Positions 34,218 through 42,956 of a stretch of DNA of 64,000 bases are shown piece by piece. This DNA comes from Oscillospiraceae bacterium MB24-C1 (GTDB lineage: Bacteria > Bacillota > Clostridia > Oscillospirales > Ruminococcaceae), in contig CP133187.1 in assembly GCA_030913685.1 (NCBI GenBank), positions 62,001 through 126,000 of the forward strand. The letters are read 5' to 3'. The notes beneath the pieces were generated by a model. It did not search any database, was not told the DNA's origin, and worked only from the letters and a program-made list of their open reading frames with translations. The stretch's first letter is position 1. Each line of letters starts with the position of its first letter. The translations under genes and the position numbers were made by a program.

Positions 34218-34455
34218 AACGCACCTCACTTTCTCTGATTGAGTTGTCTGATGTCAGATTAATCCTTTTAAAAGCGAATGTCAATAAATTTAAGCAAAAT
34301 TTCTATAATGCTTAAACTTGGTATATTTTATTTGGTAATGATGTTTAGAACATTTCTTGACAATCTTATGATAGAGGTATAAAATTTAGACAAGTTTTTC
34401 AAAAAATAGCAAATTAACAGTTGTTTGACAGCTGATGGAATGGAGCGCTGAACAT

Positions 34456-35154
34456 ATGCGAGTTAAAACAAGCCTTTCTGAGAGAATTTCTGACGCGATC
34501 TATGAGCAGATAGTCACGCAGAAAAAATATGCACCGGGGGATAAGCTGCCCAATGAGAACGACCTTTCCAGCGAGTTTGGGGTCAGCCGTGCCACGCTGC
34601 GCGAAGCCATACGTGCTTTGGTCACGCAGGGGGTACTTGAAGTTTCCCACGGGCGGGGCACCTTTGTGTCTAAAGAAGTCAAACATTATCGCGATATTCA
34701 GTTCGGCGATTTGGGCAGGCTCCGAATGAAGCTAATTGACCTGTTTGAGCTGCGGCGTGTCGTCGAGACCGAAGCGGTGGCAATGGCCTGTGAGCGCGCT
34801 AGCGACGAAGAGATTGAGGCGATCCTTTCCTTTGGTCAACAGGTGGCTGAATGCATCACCGAGCGGGCTGGCAGAACCCCCGCCGACGAACAGTTTCACC
34901 AGGCGATAGCCGCGGCATCGCACAACGAGTTTATGGTGCATCTCGTTCCGATGATCTACCGCGCGGTGAGTGATACTCTTGTTAGGATGGGCACTGATGA
35001 GCTGTTCGCCAAAAACACTTTGCAGGACCATGCGCTGATTATGGAAGCGCTTTCGTGTCGCGACGCTGCCATGGCGCGCAATGCAATGGCTATCCATATG
35101 AGCCACGCCATCAAGTCTCTTAAGGCAGGGGACGATTCTGACAAGGTGGTGTGA
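34456..35154 (+). CDS. FadR-subfamily GntR transcriptional regulator
   Basis: A 232-residue regulator with an N-terminal winged helix (about 12-75): LSSEFGVSRATLREAIRALVTQG and GRGTFV. The C-terminal FCD effector domain (about 90-225) has ELRRVVETEAVAMA and metal-type histidines in FHQAIAAASHN and HALIMEAL. FCD regulators usually sense small carboxylates. It is divergent from the 2-oxoacid oxidoreductase operon and probably controls it. ATG 34456 is preferred (GGAG 12 bases upstream); 34435 is the alternative. Confidence 0.85.
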   Translation: MRVKTSLSERISDAIYEQIVTQKKYAPGDKLPNENDLSSEFGVSRATLREAIRALVTQGVLEVSHGRGTFVSKEVKHYRDIQFGDLGRLRMKLIDLFELRRVVETEAVAMACERASDEEIEAILSFGQQVAECITERAGRTPADEQFHQAIAAASHNEFMVHLVPMIYRAVSDTLVRMGTDELFAKNTLQDHALIMEALSCRDAAMARNAMAIHMSHAIKSLKAGDDSDKVV

Positions 35155-35280
35155 ACTCGCGGAAAATGCAGTCGCGATACGTTAAGCCGGTGATAAAAAG
35201 AGAACCGATGCGGCCGTAGACTGTCAATCAAGTACGATAGTATTCGCTTAGAAGGTATACGAAAAAGCCGTATGTACAAA

Positions 35281-35333
35281 AAAACACCCCGCAGAGTTAG
35301 GCACAAATAGCGCCGACTCTGCGGGGTGTTTTT
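35281..35333. terminator. Bidirectional terminator between fadR-type gene and RND operon
   Basis: ACACCCCGCAGAGT pairs perfectly with ACTCTGCGGGGTGT, flanked by A and T runs on both sides. Confidence 0.9.
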
Positions 35334-35356
35334 AATATTATCTAGGGATGTTTAAC

Positions 35357-38300
35357 TTAGTTTGAACCGCCATCTAGTGCAGCTCTTTTAGCAGCTTTCT
35401 TTGCTGCCTTCTTCTCCTTTTTAAGCTGCTTTTTACGCAGTCGCTCCTGCTTGTCAAAAAGCAGATAGAAGGTGGGCAGCAGTAGCAGCGTCAAGGTGGT
35501 GGACGCCACCAGACCGCCGATGATTACGAAAGCCATTCCCCGCATTAGGGCGGCATTTCCTCCGATGCCTATTGCCATAGGCACCATGGCGAGAACAGTC
35601 GTGAGGGTTGTCATAAATATTGGGCGCATACGAAGCATGCCCGAGGTAAGCAGCGCATCTTCCGCAGAAAGATTTCTTTCTACACGAAGGCTGTTTGTGG
35701 TATCAATAAACAGAATACCGTTATTTACAACAATACCAGCAAGCATTAAAAATCCGAGCAACGACGGCATACTGATAGTGCAGTCAAATATGAACAGACA
35801 CAAGAAAGAGCCGATAAGAGCAAACGGTATTGAGATCATAACAACAATTGAGAAGACTGGGGACTCAAACTGCATTGCCATGACCATGAACACCAGCAAA
35901 ACTGCTGTTAAAATTGCACGGATTAAAGCTGTGAATTCCTCTTGCATACGCTCAGAGTCAGCAGTTTTTGTCAGCTCTACGCCTTTAGGAAATTGCAAGC
36001 TTTCAGCCTGTGCATTAAGAGTCTTAGAAAGGTCATTAGGCGCACTAGAAGCAGGCTGACCGGACAACGTAATAATGTATCTGCCATTTTGGCGAGAGAT
36101 ACTCAGTGGGCTGTTGGAATACTCAATAGTCGCTATATCAAATAGCGGAACAGGCATACCAGCAGCGTTTGTGAGGTTAAAGGATGCCAAATCACTGACA
36201 GTTTGAAACTGGTCATTTGGGTATTCAACACGCACTTCGTATTCTCTGCCGTTTTCCATCAGCTTGCAGGCTTCGCTACCCTGCATAATTGAATAAATGG
36301 TTCCCATTACTTGCTTGGGGACGAGACCTTGGGCACTAGCCTTTACAGGGTCTATCTTAACTTCGGCCTGAGGTTTTCCTGAGGCAAGCGTAGAGGTAAC
36401 GTGCAGAATATGCGGGTTTTGACGCATCATCTCTTCCACTTTCAGAGCACCTTCTTTGAGGCTATCAAAATCAGTGGACTGCAAGTTTATAGAAACGTTA
36501 GTGCCGCCACCCATTTGCTCTGTCTGGCTTGAGGCAGCGATACTGATGTCACAATCTATTGGATCCTTGGTTTCGCTTCTCCACTGATCAACAAGATCCT
36601 TGGTAGAGGTTTTACGATCCTTCTTTAAGTAGGCTGTAATAGAAGCATCTGAATTATTACCCATAGCCATGGCGAATCCTGATTTTCCTGCAACCATTGA
36701 ATAATGCTCCACATCGGGGTGGTTTGTGACCATTTGCTCAAGTGGAGAAAGAAGTTCGTGGATTCTATCATTATTTGTTCCAGGACGAACCGAGAGAGAA
36801 ATGTTGATTACGCCATCGTCGGTTGCAGGTAAAAGCTCTACACCAATAAGCGGCACTAAAGCCAACGAGCCAACGAGCAAAATTACTGCTAAAGCCACTA
36901 CCGTCTTTTTGTGACGCAAGGTTAGAGGTAAAAAGTTCGCGTAGGAAGTAGATATTTTATCCATTATCCGCATTACGATTTTAGGTTCGTGTTCTACGGG
37001 CTTTAGGTGGTAAAATACCAGTGGCACAATCGCAAGAGCAGAGAGCAACGAGGCGATGAGCGAGAATACAATTGTAAAGCACAACTGACCAAACAACTGC
37101 CCCGACAGCCCCTTAATAAAAGCAATGGGCAAGAACACGACAACAGTGGTGGCAGTAGAGGCAATAATTGAGCTAGCAACTGCCTTAGTACCTTCTAATG
37201 CAGATTCATAGAATGATTGGTTCTTGGTCTTTAACCTGAAGCAACTTTCAATAACAACTATCGAGTTATCTACCATCATACCGACGCCTATGACCAGGCC
37301 GCTCAATGAGAGTGTATTGAAGGAGAACCCCATACCGCTCATGGCTATCATGGTTACAAGAAGTGATATGGGGATTGAAGAACCTACGATTAACGAGGCT
37401 CGCCAGTCGCCTAAAAAGATAAACAACACAATCATTGCCAGTACAACGCCGAGAGCAAGCGTTTCTGCAACCGCTACTACGGCGGAAATAATGCTTTTGC
37501 CCTTATCATCTACAATGTCGATTTGAATGCCCTTGTTGGAGGTGTTAATTTCCTCAACGACCTTCTTTACAGAATTTATCATAGCGATAGTAGAAGCACT
37601 CTGTCGCTTTGTGACTTCTAAAATAATATTTTCATTGCCATTGTAATAGCTGAGAGATTCTATTTCTTTGTTGGTATAGTTTACATTTGCGACATCAGAA
37701 AGATGAATAATGTCTCCGCTAGCTAAGGTGATGGGCAAATGACGTAAATCTTCGGCTGTACTATAACTTACACCGCCGCGAAGAGTAAGATCAAGGTTAC
37801 CTTGCTCTATAATGCCGGCAGGCAGTGAAAAGTCCGCAGCACCAATAACATCTGAAAGCGTACGAATGGTTAACCCATATTGTGAAAGCTTTTCTTGCAT
37901 GAGCTCAACCTTGATGTATTCCTCAGATCCGCCGTAAACGTTTACAGATGCGACTCCGCCAAGTTTTTCAATCTCGGGTACTATATCCTCCTCAACATAA
38001 TACTTGAGGTCCACGTCGCCGACAGCCGAAGCGGAAAGGGTGATGACAGGCATCATATCCATGTTCATCTCAAATATTGTAGGATTATCGGCATCATCCG
38101 GAAGCAGGTTCCGATACATATCGATGTTGTTTTTAAGATCGGAGTGCGCCTTATCCATGTTGGTGCCATATTCTATTTCCAGTACAACAAGCGAGGCATT
38201 TTCCATTGAAATAGATTCTATGTTTTTGACACCGCTCAGAGTAGAGGCGGCATCCTCAATATGTGAGGTTACCTGATTTTCGACGTCCTCCGGTGACGCA

Positions 38301-38461
38301 CCGGGGTAGACGGTGTAAACTATGAGCGCTGGCATTTCGATATCCGGCATAAGCTCAAGAGGTGTAGAAAAGGTGGTTCCTATACCGAAAATCAAAAGTG
38401 CCAGTACTACGATGCAAACAGAAACAGGACGTTTTAAAGCAACTTTTGTTAAACCTATCAC
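35357..38461 (-). CDS. RND efflux permease (AcrB/hydrophobe-amphiphile type)
   Basis: A 1034-residue proton-driven efflux pump with the two-fold pattern of 12 helices and two large extracellular loops. It starts VIGLTKVALKRPVSV, with LMPDIEMPALIVYTVYPGASPEDVE near the N-terminus, SGLVIGVGMMVDNSIVVIE in TM4 and GFLMLAGIVVNNGILFID in TM10. A basic C-terminal tail (KKEKKAAKKAAKRAA) follows. The GTG at 38461 is chosen because AGGAGG lies nine bases upstream, four bases after the adaptor stop; the frame runs 14 codons further. As a Gram-positive member it has no outer-membrane factor. Confidence 0.92.
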   Translation of the reverse strand: MIGLTKVALKRPVSVCIVVLALLIFGIGTTFSTPLELMPDIEMPALIVYTVYPGASPEDVENQVTSHIEDAASTLSGVKNIESISMENASLVVLEIEYGTNMDKAHSDLKNNIDMYRNLLPDDADNPTIFEMNMDMMPVITLSASAVGDVDLKYYVEEDIVPEIEKLGGVASVNVYGGSEEYIKVELMQEKLSQYGLTIRTLSDVIGAADFSLPAGIIEQGNLDLTLRGGVSYSTAEDLRHLPITLASGDIIHLSDVANVNYTNKEIESLSYYNGNENIILEVTKRQSASTIAMINSVKKVVEEINTSNKGIQIDIVDDKGKSIISAVVAVAETLALGVVLAMIVLFIFLGDWRASLIVGSSIPISLLVTMIAMSGMGFSFNTLSLSGLVIGVGMMVDNSIVVIESCFRLKTKNQSFYESALEGTKAVASSIIASTATTVVVFLPIAFIKGLSGQLFGQLCFTIVFSLIASLLSALAIVPLVFYHLKPVEHEPKIVMRIMDKISTSYANFLPLTLRHKKTVVALAVILLVGSLALVPLIGVELLPATDDGVINISLSVRPGTNNDRIHELLSPLEQMVTNHPDVEHYSMVAGKSGFAMAMGNNSDASITAYLKKDRKTSTKDLVDQWRSETKDPIDCDISIAASSQTEQMGGGTNVSINLQSTDFDSLKEGALKVEEMMRQNPHILHVTSTLASGKPQAEVKIDPVKASAQGLVPKQVMGTIYSIMQGSEACKLMENGREYEVRVEYPNDQFQTVSDLASFNLTNAAGMPVPLFDIATIEYSNSPLSISRQNGRYIITLSGQPASSAPNDLSKTLNAQAESLQFPKGVELTKTADSERMQEEFTALIRAILTAVLLVFMVMAMQFESPVFSIVVMISIPFALIGSFLCLFIFDCTISMPSLLGFLMLAGIVVNNGILFIDTTNSLRVERNLSAEDALLTSGMLRMRPIFMTTLTTVLAMVPMAIGIGGNAALMRGMAFVIIGGLVASTTLTLLLLPTFYLLFDKQERLRKKQLKKEKKAAKKAAKRAALDGGSN

Positions 38462-38465
38462 CGAA

Positions 38466-39833
38466 TTAAACCTCCTCGCTGGTTTCGACGGTTGCGCCAT
38501 CAATCAGGTTTGGATTCCAGGAGGTGATGATTTGTGAATTGTCATCGAGGCCTGAAGTAACCTCAGCAACGTCCTCTGATATTATTCCAATTTCAATGGG
38601 CGTTTTTACTGCAATATTCTCTTCAACGATGTACACGTAGGTAGCGCCGTCATCATAGTAAATTGCGGAAACAGGGATAAGAAGGCTATCTTGAGCCTTA
38701 TTGGTAATAGCAGTAAGCTTTACTGAAACGCCGGAGAGAATATCAGCCTTATCTACTAGGCGGGCTTTGATGGGGAGCAGCCCGTTTGACGCGCTAACCA
38801 TCGTACCTATTTCAGTAATTTCGGCGCGATAGGTTCTTTGGCCGCTTTCCACCGTTACCTCATCTCCGATAGTCATGGTTATGGCAATATCGGCAGAGAC
38901 AGCGAAATTAACGACAAGAATTTCTTTGTTAGAGACCACATATCCAGCCATCGAGGGCGCGTACTGGTCATTTGAGGTTACATTTTTTTGCTCAATTACG
39001 CCGCCGATGGGTGCATAAACTTTTAGGTTATCCATTGTCTGCTGCGCTGAATCGTAGGCCAGCTTTGCCTGCTGACGCTGCAGGTCATATGTCGTGTCGT
39101 TTTCACCGCTGGTGATGCCTTTGTAAATGTCGTACGCCTTGAGCGCGGCTTCATAATTGTCATAGGCGGTTTCAAACGCCGTGTAATAGTAATTGTATCT
39201 GGTACGATCACCATACTGCTCTAATTCGTTATAATAAGCACGTTCTGCGTTTTGTAATTCCTCCCATGTTTCGTCACTGACATTCTTATCGTATGCTTCC
39301 TGTGCCGCAAGCCATCTTTTGCGAGCTTTTTTATAGTCAGCCATACTGAAATCAGGATCATCAATCTGAATTTCGAGCTCTGCGCGTGCCTTTTCATAGA
39401 CATTTCGCGCGGTATCAATATCTGTTTTGTATTTCAGCTCGGTCAACTCATTGCCCGAACCGTTTTCAGCTGAATCAATACCATTGAGCGCCAGTTCATA
39501 GTTGATTTTTGACTGCTCGAGCGCAATTTGATAATCCTTAGGATCCAGCTCATACAGAAGCTGCCCCTTTTTGACTGTGTCGCCAACTTCAAAATAGGTT
39601 CTGAGCACCGTGCCAGAAGCTTTGCCATACACAGAAACCGAGTCATCGGGCATTACGCGCCCGGTAAAATCAGATTTTTGCGAGATACTGTCCCGAATGG
39701 GCATCTGTGTATGTACGCGTATTGCTGGAGCCTCGCTGACTGCGACTGTGTTGCCGCTGCAGCCGACCAAGCCCCAAAGCGCTAGAGAGGCACAAACGAC
39801 GGCTACTGTTTTGGTTGTTAATGTTTTTTTCAC
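38466..39833 (-). CDS. RND efflux adaptor lipoprotein (membrane fusion protein)
   Basis: A 455-residue lipoprotein with lipobox LVGC. The HlyD/biotinyl-lipoyl core is split around a long coiled-coil hairpin (about 110-255) rich in Lys, Glu and Tyr: YGKASGTVLRTYFEVGDTVKKGQ before it and KVYAPIGGVIEQKNV after it. C-terminal beta-barrel and membrane-proximal domains follow. It links the RND pump to the cell envelope. GTG 39833 has GGAGGTAA eight bases upstream. The hairpin is long for the family. Confidence 0.9.
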   Translation of the reverse strand: MKKTLTTKTVAVVCASLALWGLVGCSGNTVAVSEAPAIRVHTQMPIRDSISQKSDFTGRVMPDDSVSVYGKASGTVLRTYFEVGDTVKKGQLLYELDPKDYQIALEQSKINYELALNGIDSAENGSGNELTELKYKTDIDTARNVYEKARAELEIQIDDPDFSMADYKKARKRWLAAQEAYDKNVSDETWEELQNAERAYYNELEQYGDRTRYNYYYTAFETAYDNYEAALKAYDIYKGITSGENDTTYDLQRQQAKLAYDSAQQTMDNLKVYAPIGGVIEQKNVTSNDQYAPSMAGYVVSNKEILVVNFAVSADIAITMTIGDEVTVESGQRTYRAEITEIGTMVSASNGLLPIKARLVDKADILSGVSVKLTAITNKAQDSLLIPVSAIYYDDGATYVYIVEENIAVKTPIEIGIISEDVAEVTSGLDDNSQIITSWNPNLIDGATVETSEEV

Positions 39834-39983
39834 TCTAATTACCTCCGAAAAAGCGTCCGAAAATACTTGCAACCAGTATAAAACAAGGATATGGACAAAG
39901 CTTGAATAACATTAAAAATATTTACTTATTTTGTAAAATATGGATAATGGAGTGGAATATATTCAATTTTATAGCTTTCATCC

Positions 39984-40065
39984 AACACGATGTTGTGTTA
40001 CAATTGTCATATATTATGAAGCAACTTTTTTAAATAGTCAATAAACATTTCACGACATTGTGTCG
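39984..40065. promoter_or_regulatory. Two operator-like sites between RND operon and tetR
   Basis: AACAC-GATGTT-GTGTT (39984-39999) and CGACA-TTG-TGTCG (40053-40065) are inverted repeats that share the core CGAYRTTGTGTY. They lie in the 259-base divergent region, the second 27 bases before the tetR start. This is where a TetR-type repressor of the efflux operon would be expected to bind. Confidence 0.5.
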
Positions 40066-40092
40066 GATAATTGATAGAGTGGAGAAATTAGT

Positions 40093-40764
40093 ATGAAGAA
40101 ACGGGTTGCACAAACGCTTCAGACTAAAGAAAAACTGACAGACGCCTTTTGGATGTTGTATGAACAAAAGCCTTATGATCAAATAACAGTTCGGGAAATT
40201 ACCGATTTGGCAGGTTTTAATCGCAGTACGTTCTATACTTATTTTAAAGATGTCTATGATGTCCTTGAACAAACCGAAGAAGAAATATTTCGAATGTTTG
40301 CCAAGGGTTATGAAACTGAAGGATATGTTATTGATGAAAACCAGCTAAAAGAATCTATAAACTTTTGGAGCGATTATTTTGAGAAAAATCATACTCGGCT
40401 TGCACTATTGTTAGGGGAAAAAGGCGATGCCAAATTTGCATATCGCATATTGGATCAGATGCGAGAGAAAATGCGTGATTCTCTTAGAGAGATTTGTGAC
40501 CTAAGTGATAAAAAATTTGATTATGTAGTAGAATATATGTTGCATGCACATATTGGTCTGACTTTAACATGGTTTAAGAACGGTTGTGATATTCCTTTTC
40601 AAAGTATTGTAGAATTGAAGAATGATTTGATGATAGGTGGCATATTTTCTGCAATTGCGTGCGATACAACCTCTTTTGATGAAAAGTTATCGAATTATAT
40701 TAAGCAATTTGAAAAATTTTCAGAAAACTATTTAATTAAAACTAAAGGAGTTAGAAACGAATGA
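40093..40764 (+). CDS. TetR family transcriptional regulator
   Basis: A 223-residue regulator with the TetR N-terminal HTH (about 12-58): TKEKLTDAFWMLYEQKPYDQITVREITDLAGFNRSTF, shown here in part as REITDLAGFNRSTFYTYF, the usual recognition helix. The C-terminal ligand domain (TetR_C_33-like) is helical and divergent. GTGGAG precedes the ATG. It is divergent from the RND pair and overlaps the ketopantoate reductase-like gene by four bases. Confidence 0.88.
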   Translation: MKKRVAQTLQTKEKLTDAFWMLYEQKPYDQITVREITDLAGFNRSTFYTYFKDVYDVLEQTEEEIFRMFAKGYETEGYVIDENQLKESINFWSDYFEKNHTRLALLLGEKGDAKFAYRILDQMREKMRDSLREICDLSDKKFDYVVEYMLHAHIGLTLTWFKNGCDIPFQSIVELKNDLMIGGIFSAIACDTTSFDEKLSNYIKQFEKFSENYLIKTKGVRNE

Positions 40765-41672
40765 AGTATTTGATTATTGGGACTGGGGGAACCGGCGGTG
40801 CCGTTGGCGGTTTTCTAGCCGAGGCAGGTTATGACGTCACTTTTATTGCGCGTGGTGCACATCTCGCAGCCATGAAGGAGAAGGGGCTGGTGGTTAAATC
40901 CGGTATCAAAGGTGAGTTTTGCGTAGGAAACCCAAAAGTCTGCACTGCTGAGGAATATAGTGACACACCCGATGTGGCTTTTGTCTGTGTCAAGGGTTAT
41001 TCGCTGGACGATGCCGTGACGCTGCTGAGCCGCTGTGCCGATGAAAAAACGGTGATTATTCCGATACTCAACATCTTCGGGACCGGTGAAGCGCTACAGC
41101 GCCGCCTACCTAAGCTGCATGTGCTCGACGGCTGTATCTACATCACGTCGTATGTGTCGGCTCCCGGTGAGATCACCCAGGGCGGCAAGCTGTTCACGGT
41201 GGTGTTTGGAGAGCGGGACGGTCAGATAGGCCCTGAGCTTGAGCAAATTGCAAGAGAATTGGAAAAAAGCCAGATACGCCCCGATCTCACCGACGATATC
41301 CGCCGAAAGTGCTTCCAGAAATATGCGCTTATCAGTGCGATGGCCGCTGTGGGGGCTTATTATGATGCGACGACCGGCGTTGTGTCATCCACGCCCGAGA
41401 TGCGCGAGATGTTTGTCAACCTCTCTAAGGAAATTGACGCGCTTGCCAATGCGATGGACATTCCTTTTAAAGAGGATATTGTGGCAAAGAACCTGCACCT
41501 GATGGAAACGGCTGCTCCTGACACGACTGCTTCCATGCAAAAGGACCTCAAAAAAGGTAAAAACAGCGAAATTGACGGCCTTGTTTTTGAACCTGTTCGT
41601 TTGGGGAAACGCTTTAATGTTGAGACGCCCACATTTTTAATGGCAGCAAAAAAATTTGGATTCAAAGGATGA
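40761..41672 (+). CDS. 2-dehydropantoate 2-reductase (ketopantoate reductase) family protein
   Basis: A 303-residue NADPH-dependent enzyme with the N-terminal nucleotide motif GTGGTGGAVGG (about 7-17), FIARGAHLAAMKEKGL and the DVAFVCVKGYSLDDA segment. A C-terminal helical ApbA_C domain carries FQKYALISAMAAVGAYY and a late KKGKNSEIDGL. The family reduces ketopantoate to pantoate for coenzyme A synthesis. Co-transcription with tetR rather than panB/panC makes a different 2-ketoacid possible. AAAGGAGTTAG precedes the ATG. Confidence 0.85.
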   Translation: MKYLIIGTGGTGGAVGGFLAEAGYDVTFIARGAHLAAMKEKGLVVKSGIKGEFCVGNPKVCTAEEYSDTPDVAFVCVKGYSLDDAVTLLSRCADEKTVIIPILNIFGTGEALQRRLPKLHVLDGCIYITSYVSAPGEITQGGKLFTVVFGERDGQIGPELEQIARELEKSQIRPDLTDDIRRKCFQKYALISAMAAVGAYYDATTGVVSSTPEMREMFVNLSKEIDALANAMDIPFKEDIVAKNLHLMETAAPDTTASMQKDLKKGKNSEIDGLVFEPVRLGKRFNVETPTFLMAAKKFGFKG

Positions 41673-41695
41673 TTTTACAAGATACCAATGCTGCA

Positions 41696-41724
41696 TTGAC
41701 AAGTATATCATGTGGTGATATATT
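41696..41724 (+). promoter_or_regulatory. Promoter of the padR-nfeD operon
   Basis: TTGACA (41696-41701) and TATATT (41719-41724) with a 17-base spacer. The first operator-like repeat overlaps the spacer and -10 box. Confidence 0.75.
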
Positions 41725-41756
41725 TGATTTGAAAGTATATCGTTATTTGATATACT
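41702..41756 (+). promoter_or_regulatory. Tandem PadR-type operators
   Basis: Two inverted repeats of the same design: AGTATATC-N7-GATATATT (41702-41724) and AGTATATC-N7-GATATACT (41734-41756). The second is a perfect eight-base palindrome. The centres are 32 bases apart, about three helical turns. One covers the core promoter and one lies just downstream, which fits cooperative autorepression by the PadR protein encoded next. Confidence 0.7.
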
Positions 41757-41782
41757 AATGCCAATTGCAGGAGGGACTATTC

Positions 41783-42136
41783 ATGGACGAGATCACAGAA
41801 AAACTGATTTCAGACTACCTGCCCATGAGCGAGCAGAGCTTTTTGTTGCTTCTATGCCTCACTGAGCCCCGTCATGGCTACGGCATCATGCAGATGGTGC
41901 TGGAGCAGTCTCGTGGCAGGGTCAGTCTCGGACCCTCAACCGTTTATACAATTTTGTACAAGATGGAACAGGACGGTCTGATTGAGGTTGTTAAAGAAGT
42001 AGATCGACGCAAGGTTTACGCCATTACATATGCCGGGCGGCAGGTGCTGCAGGCGGAAGCTGACCGGGTTGCTGAACTTTCTCGGTATGCCCATCAGGTT
42101 TTGGCGCAAAGCAGCACGGCAGTAACGCTATTATGA
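41783..42136 (+). CDS. PadR family transcriptional regulator
   Basis: A 117-residue winged-helix repressor. It has the PadR pattern SEQSFLLLLCLTEPRHGYGIMQMV, a recognition helix with LGPSTVYTILYKMEQDGLIEVV and a wing RRKVYAITYAGRQVL. ATG 41783 follows GGAGGGAC; an earlier TTG frame start is not supported. It directly precedes an NfeD-type gene and probably controls itself and the downstream membrane genes through the paired palindromes in its promoter. Confidence 0.88.
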   Translation: MDEITEKLISDYLPMSEQSFLLLLCLTEPRHGYGIMQMVLEQSRGRVSLGPSTVYTILYKMEQDGLIEVVKEVDRRKVYAITYAGRQVLQAEADRVAELSRYAHQVLAQSSTAVTLL

Positions 42137-42152
42137 GGTGAAGGAGAATTAT

Positions 42153-42611
42153 ATGATGGGGATCCTAATAACACTTTCCCGGTTTATGCCTCTTACTTGG
42201 CTGCTTATCGCGATAGCGCTGGGTGTCATGGAGGCTGTGACAATTGATTTGGTTGCCATCTGGTTTGCGCTAGGTGCGTTGGTTACTATTATTCCGGCCG
42301 CTATGGGCCTTCCATTTTGGATGCAGCTAATTGTGTTTTTAGCGGTGAGCCTTGTCACGTTGTTTTTTACAAGGCCAATCGCGGCTAATGTGCTTCGGGT
42401 CAAAAAAGTTAGTACAAACGCTGACCGCATAATCGGCATGATCGGTGTGGTGACCCATCCCATTAACAACATTGCTGGAGAGGGCCGCGTACTGGTCAAC
42501 GGCCTGGAATGGTCCGCGCGCTCGGATGATGGTGCGCCAATTCCTGAAAAAGAGAACGTGCTTATTAAGGCGATTGAGGGTGTCAAGGTCATTGTAGAAC
42601 GAGTCGTTTAA
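42153..42611 (+). CDS. NfeD-family membrane protein (short form)
   Basis: A 152-residue protein with three or four membrane helices (about 12-90) followed by a C-terminal OB-fold domain: GMIGVVTHPINNIAGEGRVLVNGLEWSAR in pieces, ending KAIEGVKVIVERV. Short NfeD proteins pair with stomatin/SPFH proteins in membrane microdomains, and an SPFH gene lies 345 bases downstream. ATG 42153 follows AAGGAG by six bases; an in-frame GTG at 42138 lies before that site. Confidence 0.87.
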   Translation: MMGILITLSRFMPLTWLLIAIALGVMEAVTIDLVAIWFALGALVTIIPAAMGLPFWMQLIVFLAVSLVTLFFTRPIAANVLRVKKVSTNADRIIGMIGVVTHPINNIAGEGRVLVNGLEWSARSDDGAPIPEKENVLIKAIEGVKVIVERVV

Positions 42612-42621
42612 AGGAGAAAAA

Positions 42622-42726
42622 ATGGTTGCTACAAACATGTCAATTATTATGTTGCTCTGTGGTGCGTTTTTTGCAATAGCTGTGGGCTTTATTTTGGCGC
42701 TTGCTTTAAACGGGCGGAAAAAGTAA
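42622..42726 (+). CDS. 34-residue single-pass membrane protein
   Basis: A short open frame (MVATNMSIIMLLCGAFFAIA, then VGFILALALNGRKK) encodes one hydrophobic helix of about 22 residues with a basic C-terminal end, so N-out/C-in is likely. AAAGGAGAAAAA lies directly before the ATG, ten bases after the nfeD stop, which argues for real translation in the same operon. I know no family name. It may be a small subunit of the NfeD/SPFH complex; this is an inference from position. Confidence 0.65.
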   Translation: MVATNMSIIMLLCGAFFAIAVGFILALALNGRKK

Positions 42727-42956
42727 CCTATTGAAGATTGCACCTGTTATTTCATTTTCTACTGTTATATTTTTAGAAACTGCATAAAATAAACAGGGCA
42801 GATATACCCTGTCCACTCGCTGAGATTATTGCATATCGCTGCTACGTTTTTTGAGCCCGATCTTGTGTTGCTGCGTTTTATATGGCATACTATTCATATT
42901 ACGCGGTTTAGATATGGGATACAATATAAACAGAAAATAAGTTGGAGGGAAAATTT

